DNA from: Anaerolineae bacterium
GTDB taxonomy: Bacteria; Chloroflexota; Anaerolineae; JAADDB01
Direction: 5' to 3'
Assembly (NCBI GenBank): GCA_015490995.1
Contig: WFWT01000059.1
Location: forward strand, 1-35,434
Length of the DNA: 35,434 nt
This document shows, one piece after another, positions 15,549-23,685 of the stretch (the first letter of the stretch is position 1; the number at the start of each line of letters is the position of its first letter). Below the pieces are notes generated by a model. That model was not told the origin of the DNA. It was given only the letters and a program-made list of their open reading frames with translations, and ran no database searches. The translations under genes were made by a program, and so were the position numbers.

Positions 15549-16268
15549 ATGGAGTTCATGCCTATCTCCCTGCTCATGCTAGGACTGCTAGGCAGCTTTG
15601 GCCATTGTGTGGGCATGTGCAGCCCTGTGACCCTCTTGCTGACCCGTCCAGCACAGCGGGGCAAGAGCTCCCGGGCGGTACACGGGTGGCTGCCATTGCT
15701 TCACGCGGGCCGTTTGAGCACGTACGCGCTGTTAGGCGCGCTGGCCGCCGGGGTGGGTCAGGCCCTTACCCGTGCTGTGCCGCAGGTACGCTACGTGCAG
15801 GGCTTGCTGGCCCTGGTCGTCGCCGGTGTTCTGATATACATGGCACTCGCCGCGGCCGGACGCGTCCCCCCGGTGGAACGCGCGTTCACCGTGCTAACCC
15901 GCCGATGGGGTGATGCTGTCCGTCAGTGGACGGTACTGGCTACCCCAAGACGATACCACGCGTTCCTGCTGGGCGGGTTGTGGGGCCTTTTGCCCTGCGG
16001 TCTGGTTTACACCGCGCTTCTCATCGCCACAACGACAGGAAACCCCTTAAGCGCGGCCGTGGGCATGGCACTGTTTGGCGTGGGCACGTTGCCTGCCATG
16101 CTGGGCCTCGGGTGGCTAAGCACGCAAGGCCATCTGCCCAGCCGAGAGGTTCTCCGATACCTGGCAGCCGGTCTGATCTTCCTCTTCGGGATCCAGATGG
16201 CCCTGCGTGGCCTGGCCGCATGGGGGTGGGTGGCACACACGCGCGTGGGAGGGATTATGCTGTGGTAA
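15549..16268 (+). CDS. DsbD_2/TauE-SafE-type membrane protein, probable metal or assembly factor
   Basis: The 239-residue product has about six membrane helices and the glycine-rich repeats of the DsbD transmembrane-like family (annotated as sulfite exporter TauE/SafE or cytochrome biogenesis protein). Near the N-terminus GHCVGMC (His19, Cys20, Met23, Cys24) is a likely metal site, and LLPCGLVYT is the second family signature. Relatives often sit beside CcoI/CopA ATPases and heme-copper oxidases, where they support copper delivery; the next gene here is such an ATPase. The ribosome site (GGCGGGG) is weak. The gene overlaps the ATPase start by 7 bp. The substrate cannot be told from sequence. 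Confidence 0.82.
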   Translation: MEFMPISLLMLGLLGSFGHCVGMCSPVTLLLTRPAQRGKSSRAVHGWLPLLHAGRLSTYALLGALAAGVGQALTRAVPQVRYVQGLLALVVAGVLIYMALAAAGRVPPVERAFTVLTRRWGDAVRQWTVLATPRRYHAFLLGGLWGLLPCGLVYTALLIATTTGNPLSAAVGMALFGVGTLPAMLGLGWLSTQGHLPSREVLRYLAAGLIFLFGIQMALRGLAAWGWVAHTRVGGIMLW

Positions 16269-18586
16269 CGAAAGTAACCTGTTCCCTTTGTGGCCTCTCC
16301 ACCACCGCACCGCTTTACGACCGAGAAGGACGCCCCTATTGTTGTCCGGCCTGTCAGGAAGTGGCCCAGCTCCTTGAAAGTTCTGCTGAACCTGCCGGCG
16401 AAGTCCGGCCGCCAAGTCCTCCCGACACCGCCACGGAAGAAGCCACCCTGGCCCTGGGTGACTTATGGTGTACATCCTGCAGCTGGCTGATCGAAGAAAC
16501 CCTCAAACGAACCCCGGGCGTTGCCCAAGCGCAGGTCAACTTTGTACGCCGGGAAGCACGCGTGGTCTACGATCCTCAACGGGTAGACCTGAATCGGTTG
16601 GCCAAACGGGTGCGCCGGCTGGGGTATCGGGCCTGGCTGCCCGGCGAAACCCCGCAGGATGAGGAGGAAGCGCTGGTCAACCGCCTGCTCATCAGCACGG
16701 TATTCGTGATGCACATCATGGTTACCAGCTTTATCCTCTACGGTCGTGATCTCCTTGGCCTTTCATCGCCGGACACTCAATGGCTGGTCCAGTTCTTCCA
16801 CATCACGCTCTTCGTCGCTGCGCTCCCTGTCATGTTCCTTCTGGGATTGCCCATCCTGCGGACCGGGCTGGTTAGCCTATTACGCCGCCAACCTAACATG
16901 CACACCTTAATCGCCATCGGTGCGTTTTCAGCGTTCATCCTTTCCACCCGCAACCTTATCCTGGGCTACGAGCACGTGTATTTTGACACCGCGGCCATGC
17001 TCCTCTTCCTGGTTACTATTGGGCACTGGCTGGAAGTCCGAGCGCGTAACGAGGGGAGCAAGGCGGTCGAACGGCTGTGGCGCCAGGTTCCCCGGGAAGC
17101 GCTGTGGATCTCCCCGGAGGGGGAGAAGCGGGTACCGGTGGACGTGTTGCCCCCCGGTGCTCGCGTGCGGGTGCAACCGGGAGAACCTTTTCCGGTGGAT
17201 GGCGTGGTGGCCACCGGTGCCGGGGACGTGGACGAAAGCCTCCTCACCGGGGAGCCGGTGCCGGTTTACCGCCAGCCCGGCGACACGGTCCACGCGGGCA
17301 CCATCAGTGTGGATGGCACTTTTGAAGTCATCACCACCGCGGTCGGAGGGGATACGGTAGCCGGCCAAATAGGGCGACTGTTGCATCAGGCCTTGTGGCA
17401 ACGGGCACCGGTGGAACGCTTGGCCGACCGTCTGGCCGCGCTGATGGTCCCCTTTGCAGTCCTCCTGGCTATTGGGACATTTGTGTTCTGGTCGCGCACC
17501 GCGGGCTATGAGCCCGCGCTCATGTACGCGCTCTCGGTGCTCCTCATCGCGTGTCCGTGCGCCCTCGGCTTGGCCACGCCGCTCACCTTATGGGTGGGCT
17601 TACAACGAGCCACCGAACAGGGGATGCTGGTCCGTAACACCAGCGTGCTGGAACGCCTGGCTCACGTGCGCCATGTATTTTTCGACAAGACGGGCACACT
17701 CACCCGCCATCCGCTCCGGTTAAGCGCGGTGCACGTTCGTCACGAAGACCCGAACGCGTTTCTTGCCCGGGTAGCGGCCGCGGAAGCACCGGCCCGTCAC
17801 CCCCTGGCAGAAGCCATCGTCGCCGCCGCACGGGCGCGCGGCATCGAGCCGCCACCGGTACATGACTTTGAAGCCCTGCCCGGCCAGGGCGTTATCGCCC
17901 GTCTGAACGGCCAGACCTTATACGTGGGCAACGAACGCCTCCTCGCCCACGCCCAACTCACCCTTCCATCGGACCTGCAGGAGGTCGGAGAACAACTCCG
18001 CCAGGCGGGAATGTCCGTCGTGTACGCAGGGTGGGACGGGCAGGTACAGGGAGTTATCGGGCTGGACGAAGACCCCCGCCCGGAAATCCAAGAGGTCATT
18101 AAAGAACTCCACGCCCTGGGCTGTGACGTGACCATCCTCACCGGAGACGCGCCTTCGGCCGGTGAGCGGTGGGCCCACATGCTGAACGTACCGGTGTATG
18201 CCGGATTAACCCCAGAAGAGAAAATGCACTACATCCAACAAGCTAGAGGACCGGTCGCGGTGGTGGGGGATGGCATCAACGACGGGCCTGCGCTGGCCGC
18301 AGCCGATATCGGCATTGCTGTCGGCCAGAGCACGGATATCGCTCGCGCGGCAGCGGACGTCATCCTGATCAAGGACGATCTGCGAGGCATTCCCTGGCTG
18401 CTTCGTCTGGCCCGCGCTGCCATGCGTAAAGTCCGCCAGAACCTGGCCTGGGCGTTCGTGTACAACCTTATCGGGCTCGGCCTGGCCGTTGCCGGCCAAC
18501 TGCAGCCCATCCTGGCCGCCTTTGCCATGGTTGCCAGCAGCCTCCTGGTCACCACCAACGCGCTCCGTCTCCGACGCTTCACCTGA
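16262..18586 (+). CDS. Copper-translocating P1B-type ATPase (CcoI/FixI-like)
   Basis: This ATPase pumps Cu(I) out of the cytoplasm, either for export or to load copper enzymes. The 774-residue product opens with a cysteine-rich part (Cys7/Cys10, then Cys27, Cys28 and Cys31 in YCCPAC) typical of the FixI/CcoI branch. A heavy-metal domain follows with CTSC (70-73). The membrane metal site CPC is at 431-433, the phosphorylation site DKTGT starts at Asp475, and TGD and GDGIND occur later. I chose GTG 16262, which follows GGGAGGG and overlaps the previous stop. The open frame extends 336 bp upstream, but that sequence lies inside the preceding gene. The CcoI-like N-terminus and the neighbourhood point to copper supply for the reductase. 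Confidence 0.92.
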   Translation: MVTKVTCSLCGLSTTAPLYDREGRPYCCPACQEVAQLLESSAEPAGEVRPPSPPDTATEEATLALGDLWCTSCSWLIEETLKRTPGVAQAQVNFVRREARVVYDPQRVDLNRLAKRVRRLGYRAWLPGETPQDEEEALVNRLLISTVFVMHIMVTSFILYGRDLLGLSSPDTQWLVQFFHITLFVAALPVMFLLGLPILRTGLVSLLRRQPNMHTLIAIGAFSAFILSTRNLILGYEHVYFDTAAMLLFLVTIGHWLEVRARNEGSKAVERLWRQVPREALWISPEGEKRVPVDVLPPGARVRVQPGEPFPVDGVVATGAGDVDESLLTGEPVPVYRQPGDTVHAGTISVDGTFEVITTAVGGDTVAGQIGRLLHQALWQRAPVERLADRLAALMVPFAVLLAIGTFVFWSRTAGYEPALMYALSVLLIACPCALGLATPLTLWVGLQRATEQGMLVRNTSVLERLAHVRHVFFDKTGTLTRHPLRLSAVHVRHEDPNAFLARVAAAEAPARHPLAEAIVAAARARGIEPPPVHDFEALPGQGVIARLNGQTLYVGNERLLAHAQLTLPSDLQEVGEQLRQAGMSVVYAGWDGQVQGVIGLDEDPRPEIQEVIKELHALGCDVTILTGDAPSAGERWAHMLNVPVYAGLTPEEKMHYIQQARGPVAVVGDGINDGPALAAADIGIAVGQSTDIARAAADVILIKDDLRGIPWLLRLARAAMRKVRQNLAWAFVYNLIGLGLAVAGQLQPILAAFAMVASSLLVTTNALRLRRFT

Positions 18587-18654
18587 ACTCGACCGTATTC
18601 ACCGGCATTATTCCCTCTGTTCGGGCCTAAAATCGCCCAAATCGGTCCGATATT

Positions 18655-18670
18655 TTTGCGCCGGCGCAAA
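18655..18670. promoter_or_regulatory. Perfect 16-bp palindrome upstream of the cytochrome b fusion gene
   Basis: TTTGCGCCGGCGCAAA is fully self-complementary and lies 117 bp before the gene start. An AT-rich CATAAT (18692-18697) 21 bp downstream may be a -10. A dimeric regulator could bind here. It does not match the FNR/Crp consensus exactly. Confidence 0.45.
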
Positions 18671-18787
18671 GACAAACACACTATTGCAAGGCATAATAGA
18701 TTTGTCATCGGGGAAGCGGTGACCCAGGAGCTTGACTCCTATGTACCCACCCTTCCCTCAAGACCCACAACACACCTAGGAGTGGCT

Positions 18788-20881
18788 ATGCGCAGAACCA
18801 CCTATTTCCAACGCCGCGGGTGGCGGCAAGCCGAACGCTTCTGGAGTTACGTTGAAGCAGGCATCAACCGGCTTACTTCCACCCGCTTCAACCCGCTATA
18901 CCACCTGGGTACCTTGGCCCTCTTCTTGCTGGGCGTCCTCCTGGTGACGGGCATTTACCTCACCATTTTTTACCGTCCAGGAGCAGATCGCGCTTATGAG
19001 ACGGTGGCGGGCATCAGCGCCAGCCCCCTCGGGCTCCTGATGCGCAGTGTACACCGCTATGCGGCCAACGCCCTGGTGGTCGTTGTGGTGTTACATGCTC
19101 TGAAGATGTTGCTCAGCGACCGGTTCTGGGAAAGTCGTTGGGTCGCTTGGGTCACCGGATGGGCCCTCCTGGGGCTCATTTGGTTTATCGGCGTGATGGG
19201 CTACTGGCTGGTCTGGGACCGCCGAGCCCAGTGGCTGACGGAGTACGGCGCCAAACTGGTGGGAGGTTCGGTAGCCCTTACCTTCCTGGGGCCTGACCTG
19301 GCAAGTCGCAGTTTTGCCTTTTTTGTCATTGTGCTCTTCTTGCACGTCTTCCTTGGGATACTCATCTTTCTCGGTTTTCTGTTACACATTCTCCGGCTCA
19401 CCCGACCACGTTGGTTGGCCCCCCGCTGGCTGATGGTGGAAGCCAGCCTGGCGCTGCTCCTGCTGGCCCTGCTCCAACCCGCCACATCCCTGGAGAAAGC
19501 GGATTTCAGCCGGGTCGTAGATAACATCCCTGTGGATTGGCTTTACCTGGGCTTTCTGCCCCTCAGCAGCCGCTGGGGAAACACCCTCTTCTGGGGTGTG
19601 GCTCTTGCCCTCTTCCTCATTGCCGTCGCCCTCCCCTGGCTCTTGCCCGGCCGTAGCGCAGGACCGGTCCAGATCACCGAGCACTTGTGTACCGGCTGTG
19701 CCCTGTGTGCGCTGAAGTGCCCGTATGAGGCGATCGAGATCGTCCCCCGCAGCGACGAATCCGGGTTCAAATCCTTGGCCGTTATCCGTCCGAACCTGTG
19801 CGTGGGATGTGGGCTCTGTATCGGCACCTGTGCAGCCATTGGCATTGACCTGCAAACCATGCCCACATCGGCCTTCCTGGACCGGTGGCACGATGCACTG
19901 GCCCAGGTCAATGGGGAAGATCAACGGCCTCTGGTCATTATCACGTGTCAACGCCACACAGCCCTGGGCACCTTTCCCACCTCCACTATCCCCCAAGAAA
20001 CGCCTCACGTAGGTGTGGAACGCTTCACGGTTGACGGGATTTCCCTGCCCGTGGTGACGGTGACGTTCCCCTGTGTGGGCATGTTGAACCCCGAATGGTT
20101 GCGTCCCCTGTTCCGCGAACCGGCCTCTATCGAAGGGGCCCTGGTAGTTTCCTGTCCCACGGATGATTGTGCTTTCCGAGAAGGACCGTACTGGCTGGTA
20201 CAGAATCTTAAATATCGACGCAAGCTGCTGGAAGCACCGCTGTATTGGATAGAAGGTGCACCTGGGGACCGGGGCTTGGTTGTGAAGTGGCTGCGCGATT
20301 TCGTGCGAGGGGAGATGGCACCTACTACTCGCGCCCAAGCCTGGATACAAGCACGTCTCCAGGAAGTGCCTACGTGGTGGCCTCGTCAACTACGCCCCTT
20401 CCTGGCCGGCCTGGCCGTATTAGTCCTGGTGACCGGTCTCGGTTGGATAGCCGAACGCCCAGCAACCACGGCCAGCCCGCCCGCGCTCGTCCGAGTGTTG
20501 ATGGTGCACCCCGGAAAGCTTAAAACAGTACAGGGCACCCTCTCCGGGGAAATGGCCGCTAAACTGCCCCCCGGCCTTACGGAAGCCCAGGTCCTGGGCG
20601 GGGAACGGTACCCGGTGCAGCTGCGAGTTGAAATCGACGGGCAGGTGATCTGGGAAGGTACTTATGCCCCCAGTGGTCTACGCCGTGAGGGTCTAGCGTA
20701 CGCGCTGGAAAATTTGCCCGTCACACCCGGCAACCATCGGGTGCGCATTCAGATGATGGACGACGGCGAAACCTGGCGTACAGTGTTCAACGGGGAGGTA
20801 ACCATCGCTGCAGGCCGGGTGGTCACTTTATTGTACGATGAAGAACAGGAAGCCTTTGTGGTGTTTTCCCCACAACCCTAA
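18788..20881 (+). CDS. Cytochrome b / 2x[4Fe-4S] / FlpD-MvhD-like fusion with extracytoplasmic tail
   Basis: The 697-residue product is a chimera. Residues 40-205 form a four-helix b6/bc1-type cytochrome b with two bis-His hemes (His89, His103, His186, His200; both pairs spaced by 13 residues). Further helices run to about 288. A ferredoxin part follows with Cys301, 304, 307, 311 and Cys338, 341, 344, 348. Residues 381-483 resemble MvhD/FlpD, the electron-transfer subunit of methanogen hydrogenase/heterodisulfide reductase: FPCVGMLNPEW (Cys429) and SCPTDDCAFREG (Cys456, Cys461). A transmembrane helix (536-553) and a ~140-residue beta-rich tail without heme motifs complete it. ATG 18788 follows AGGAG. 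It probably links a membrane quinone pool to a cytoplasmic partner, but direction and partner are unknown. The stop overlaps the convergent kinase stop by 2 bp. Confidence 0.88.
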   Translation: MRRTTYFQRRGWRQAERFWSYVEAGINRLTSTRFNPLYHLGTLALFLLGVLLVTGIYLTIFYRPGADRAYETVAGISASPLGLLMRSVHRYAANALVVVVVLHALKMLLSDRFWESRWVAWVTGWALLGLIWFIGVMGYWLVWDRRAQWLTEYGAKLVGGSVALTFLGPDLASRSFAFFVIVLFLHVFLGILIFLGFLLHILRLTRPRWLAPRWLMVEASLALLLLALLQPATSLEKADFSRVVDNIPVDWLYLGFLPLSSRWGNTLFWGVALALFLIAVALPWLLPGRSAGPVQITEHLCTGCALCALKCPYEAIEIVPRSDESGFKSLAVIRPNLCVGCGLCIGTCAAIGIDLQTMPTSAFLDRWHDALAQVNGEDQRPLVIITCQRHTALGTFPTSTIPQETPHVGVERFTVDGISLPVVTVTFPCVGMLNPEWLRPLFREPASIEGALVVSCPTDDCAFREGPYWLVQNLKYRRKLLEAPLYWIEGAPGDRGLVVKWLRDFVRGEMAPTTRAQAWIQARLQEVPTWWPRQLRPFLAGLAVLVLVTGLGWIAERPATTASPPALVRVLMVHPGKLKTVQGTLSGEMAAKLPPGLTEAQVLGGERYPVQLRVEIDGQVIWEGTYAPSGLRREGLAYALENLPVTPGNHRVRIQMMDDGETWRTVFNGEVTIAAGRVVTLLYDEEQEAFVVFSPQP

Positions 20882-22380
20882 CGCCCTTCTGGCTCTCGGA
20901 GGTCCACCGATTCGTGAGCCTTCGGGAGCCAGAAGGTAAAGACCGCGCCCTCGCCCGGCGGGCTTTCTGCCCATATGCGCCCGCCGTGAGCCTCTACCCA
21001 CTTACGGGCAATCGCTAACCCCAGGCCTGTACCTCCAGTCTCCCGCGAACGGGACCGGTCACCCCGCCAGAAACGTTCAAACACAAAGGGCAACTGATCA
21101 GGCGGAATGCCGGGACCCGTATCCCGCACTTGGCAGTAGACGTGGTCACGCTCTTCCCACGCCCGGACGGTGACCGTTCCCCCATGGGGCGTGTGTCGCA
21201 GGGCGTTGCTCAGGAGGTTCAACAACACCTGTTCCAGGCGCTGTCCGTCCCCCCGGACGATGAGGGGGGTGTCCGGCAGATCCACCACCAGGTGAATGCC
21301 TTTGTTGCGGGCAGCCGATTGCATGCTTGCCGCTGCCTGACGGATTACTTCCCGCATGTCCAGGGGCTCACGTGCCATGTCCAGCTCGCCCGCTTCGGCG
21401 AGGGCAAGCTCCCGCAAGTCGTTCACCAACCGGGTGAGCAGTTGCGTCTGTTCGTAGATGGGCTGAATGTTTTCCGGGGTAGGGGGAAACACGCCGTCCA
21501 GTAACGCCTCAGCTTGGGCTTGGATCACACTTAACGGGGTGCGAAGCTCGTGGGCAATGTCGTTCATCAACTGACGCCGCAGGCGTTGCTGTGCCTCCAG
21601 GGCTACGGCCATGCGGTTAAAGGCCAAACTCACCCGCGCCAGGTCATCCTGACCCTCCACGGGCACCCGAACGGTCAGATCCCCTCGTGCAACGCGATAC
21701 GCGGCCATGGCCAACCGTCGCAGCGGCGCGGTGATCTGGCGGGCAATGAACGCAGCTATTCCCAGAGCCAGGACACTTATGCCCAACGCGACCCACACCA
21801 CCGCCCGAGTGACCGTCTCCAGGAACAATTGTTCCGGTGTGTTTCCCGCAGCCAGGGGAGTGACCAACACCTTGCCCACCACGGTGCCGTCCAGGGCGAT
21901 GGGCAAGGCCAATTCCCACGCTACGGCCGGCATGGTGTTTCCTGTCCATTCCCCACCGGTGTCCGCTACCACGCGACCGTCGGCATCGGCCACTACCACC
22001 CGCAGCCCCATGCCGGTCCACATGTCCACGTCCCCCATCATGGGATCTTGGCCCATCATGCGGCGGTGCAAGCGCTCCATCTCCTCGGCCGGTACTCCCA
22101 TCATCATCGGCATCATCATAGGCATGCCGCCACTGCCCACCAGGAACTGTTCGACGCCTTCCCATGAGCCGGATGTACGGTAGTACGCGGCCAGTTGAGG
22201 GGCTAACCACTGGGCCCAACGCGCGCTGTCCCGGGTAACGTACACTTCAAACTGGCGCGTGGTCACCTGGTTCACCAACACAATTACTCCGCTGGCCCCG
22301 AGAAAAATGATCAGCGCAAAAGCCGCGGTCAAGCGTACCCATAGAGACTCTTGCCAGATCTTCCGCACCCGCTGCCACAT
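20878..22380 (-). CDS. Sensor histidine kinase with Met-rich sensor loop, probable copper sensor
   Basis: The 500-residue membrane kinase has helices at about 17-37 and 192-213 bounding an extracytoplasmic sensor domain. Residues 86-124 of this loop hold 14 methionines, including two MMM runs, a composition typical of Cu(I)/Ag(I) binding. A HAMP domain follows, then the H-box NDIAHELRTP with phospho-acceptor His277. N-box, DTGPGIP and GGTGLGL motifs of the ATPase domain come after. It lies 31 bp after the response regulator gene, its cognate partner. The closing genes of its operon encode Met-rich exported proteins, supporting a metal signal. Copper as the ligand is inference. Confidence 0.92.
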   Translation of the reverse strand: MWQRVRKIWQESLWVRLTAAFALIIFLGASGVIVLVNQVTTRQFEVYVTRDSARWAQWLAPQLAAYYRTSGSWEGVEQFLVGSGGMPMMMPMMMGVPAEEMERLHRRMMGQDPMMGDVDMWTGMGLRVVVADADGRVVADTGGEWTGNTMPAVAWELALPIALDGTVVGKVLVTPLAAGNTPEQLFLETVTRAVVWVALGISVLALGIAAFIARQITAPLRRLAMAAYRVARGDLTVRVPVEGQDDLARVSLAFNRMAVALEAQQRLRRQLMNDIAHELRTPLSVIQAQAEALLDGVFPPTPENIQPIYEQTQLLTRLVNDLRELALAEAGELDMAREPLDMREVIRQAAASMQSAARNKGIHLVVDLPDTPLIVRGDGQRLEQVLLNLLSNALRHTPHGGTVTVRAWEERDHVYCQVRDTGPGIPPDQLPFVFERFWRGDRSRSRETGGTGLGLAIARKWVEAHGGRIWAESPPGEGAVFTFWLPKAHESVDLREPEGR

Positions 22381-22411
22381 GGCTTACCTGCAAGCTCCTT
22401 TCCCGGTTCCC

Positions 22412-23137
22412 CTACCGGTCTGACGTCACCTCACCGATAAACTTATACCCCACCCCGTAAACCGTCTGAATATAGCGCGGATGGCGGGGATCATCGCCCA
22501 ACTTTCGACGCAGGTTCTTAATGTGCACGTCCACACTCCGCTCGTACCCCTCGAAGGCAAGCCCTTGCACCCGATCCAGGATTTCCGACCGAGTAAAGGG
22601 ACGGCCTGGATGGCTCATGAGGAGGTACAAAATCTCGTACTCGGTAGGTGTGAGGTCGACCAACTGCTCCTGAACCCGCACTTCCCGCCGCACAGGATCC
22701 AGGGTAAGATCGCCGGCCCGCAACAGGGCCGTACGTTGTGTCCGGCCGGTACCGACCGGTTGCAACCGTCGCATAAGTGCTCGCACCCGAGCGACCAGCT
22801 CTCGCGGGCTAAAAGGCTTGGTAACGTAATCATCCGCCCCCAGTTCCAGCCCAAGCACCCGGTCCGTCTCTTCCACGCGAGCGGTAAGCATAATGATGGG
22901 CACATCCGCTACCGTAGGGTCGGGATCCCGACGCAGGGCCCGGCACACGTCCAGGCCATCCATCTCCGGGAGCATCAGGTCCAGGATGATGAGATCCGGC
23001 TTTTCCTGTCGGGCCATAAAGTAACCGGTACGGCCGTCATAAGCTACCAACACCTCAAACCCGGCCTGTTCCAGGTACCCCCGCAAGGTGCGCGCCAGCT
23101 GTTTTTCATCCTCAATGATGAGCACCCGATGTGCCAT
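22412..23137 (-). CDS. OmpR-family response regulator
   Basis: The 241-residue product has a receiver domain with the acidic pair Asp10/Glu11, phospho-acceptor Asp53 (LDLMLPEMD), Thr85 and Lys107 (TKPFSPREL). An OmpR/PhoB winged-helix DNA-binding domain follows (VDVHIKNLRRKLG, YGVGYKF). I chose ATG 23137 (MAHRVLIIEDE), preceded by AGAGGTGA; an upstream in-frame ATG at 23167 adds ten unrelated residues. Regulators of this class bind direct repeats spaced about 11 bp. Such repeats occur upstream of the Met-rich gene of the same operon and of nirS, which makes them candidate targets. Confidence 0.94.
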   Translation of the reverse strand: MAHRVLIIEDEKQLARTLRGYLEQAGFEVLVAYDGRTGYFMARQEKPDLIILDLMLPEMDGLDVCRALRRDPDPTVADVPIIMLTARVEETDRVLGLELGADDYVTKPFSPRELVARVRALMRRLQPVGTGRTQRTALLRAGDLTLDPVRREVRVQEQLVDLTPTEYEILYLLMSHPGRPFTRSEILDRVQGLAFEGYERSVDVHIKNLRRKLGDDPRHPRYIQTVYGVGYKFIGEVTSDR

Positions 23138-23152
23138 GACTTTCACCTCTCG

Positions 23153-23170
23153 TCCACACGTTTCCACACG
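23153..23170. promoter_or_regulatory. Direct repeat just upstream of the response regulator gene
   Basis: TCCACACG occurs at 23153-23160 and 23163-23170 (10-bp spacing), 16-33 bp upstream of the chosen start. It could be an autoregulatory site for an internal promoter, but no clear -10/-35 pair was found. Confidence 0.3.
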
Positions 23171-23231
23171 TTCACGTGACCTACGTCCGATTGTCCCTCA
23201 TCTCACCGGTGCGTTCCGGTTCTCAACGCGT

Positions 23232-23266
23232 GGGTGTGGCCGCAGGCCTTGCCCACGGCCACACCC
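23232..23266 (-). terminator. Hairpin between the small membrane gene and the response regulator
   Basis: An 11-bp stem (23266-23256 with 23242-23232 in minus-strand order) with a 13-nt loop follows the small gene by about 35 bp. No U-run is present. It may lower read-through into the kinase/regulator genes. Confidence 0.5.
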
Positions 23267-23301
23267 TCCACCGTCCTACTACCCACAGCCGCGCTGTTTA
23301 C

Positions 23302-23604
23302 TTATCGGGACTCGCCATCACTCAACGGTGTCCCATCATAGGGACATACCGTCCACTCCGCGGCCATGGGTCGGCCACAGCTCGGGCAGGTCCGGCCAGA
23401 GGGCGGAGCGGCAGGTGGACTGGACGACACGCCGACGCCGGTTCCCGGCCGTGTACCCGTCACCTGACGCACCAGCCATATGATGCCCAAAATCAGCAGA
23501 ACGAGCAACCCGATGTTAAAGATCAACCCGATGATCCACCCGAACATACCCCAGCCGGTCCAGCCACCCCAGCCTCCCATCATACCACCCCATCCGCAGC
23601 ACAT
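23302..23604 (-). CDS. Small Met/Gly-rich membrane protein with C-terminal zinc ribbon
   Basis: The 100-residue product starts MCCGWGGMMGGWGG, a Cys/Met/Gly/Trp-rich stretch. One or two hydrophobic segments follow (about 22-46, ending WLVRQ). A Pro/Ser linker leads to a zinc-ribbon-like end with CPSCG and CPYDG. AAGGAGGTGA precedes the ATG. It lies between the Met-rich exported protein and the response regulator and probably shares their transcript. The N-terminus could bind a soft metal such as copper. I recognise no named family; the function is unknown. Confidence 0.8.
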   Translation of the reverse strand: MCCGWGGMMGGWGGWTGWGMFGWIIGLIFNIGLLVLLILGIIWLVRQVTGTRPGTGVGVSSSPPAAPPSGRTCPSCGRPMAAEWTVCPYDGTPLSDGESR

Positions 23605-23654
23605 GATTTCACCTCCTTTGCATTAGTCTGTTGGTTGTGCAGGTCAACCGTAGG

Positions 23655-23678
23655 GGGAGGGCCGATGTCGGCCCTCCC
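23655..23678 (-). terminator. Hairpin between the Met-rich gene and the small membrane gene
   Basis: An 11-bp stem (23655-23665 with 23668-23678) with a two-base loop lies 7 bp after the Met-rich gene stop in the direction of transcription. It is probably a partial terminator or a 3' stabiliser, making the first gene the most abundant product. Confidence 0.5.
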
Positions 23679-23685
23679 TCCGGGT

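Noticed and set aside
15926-16261. Upstream extension of the copper ATPase frame
   Set aside because: It overlaps the DsbD_2 gene in another frame and is Arg/Gly/His-rich; GTG 16262 with a ribosome site gives the normal CcoI-like N-terminus.
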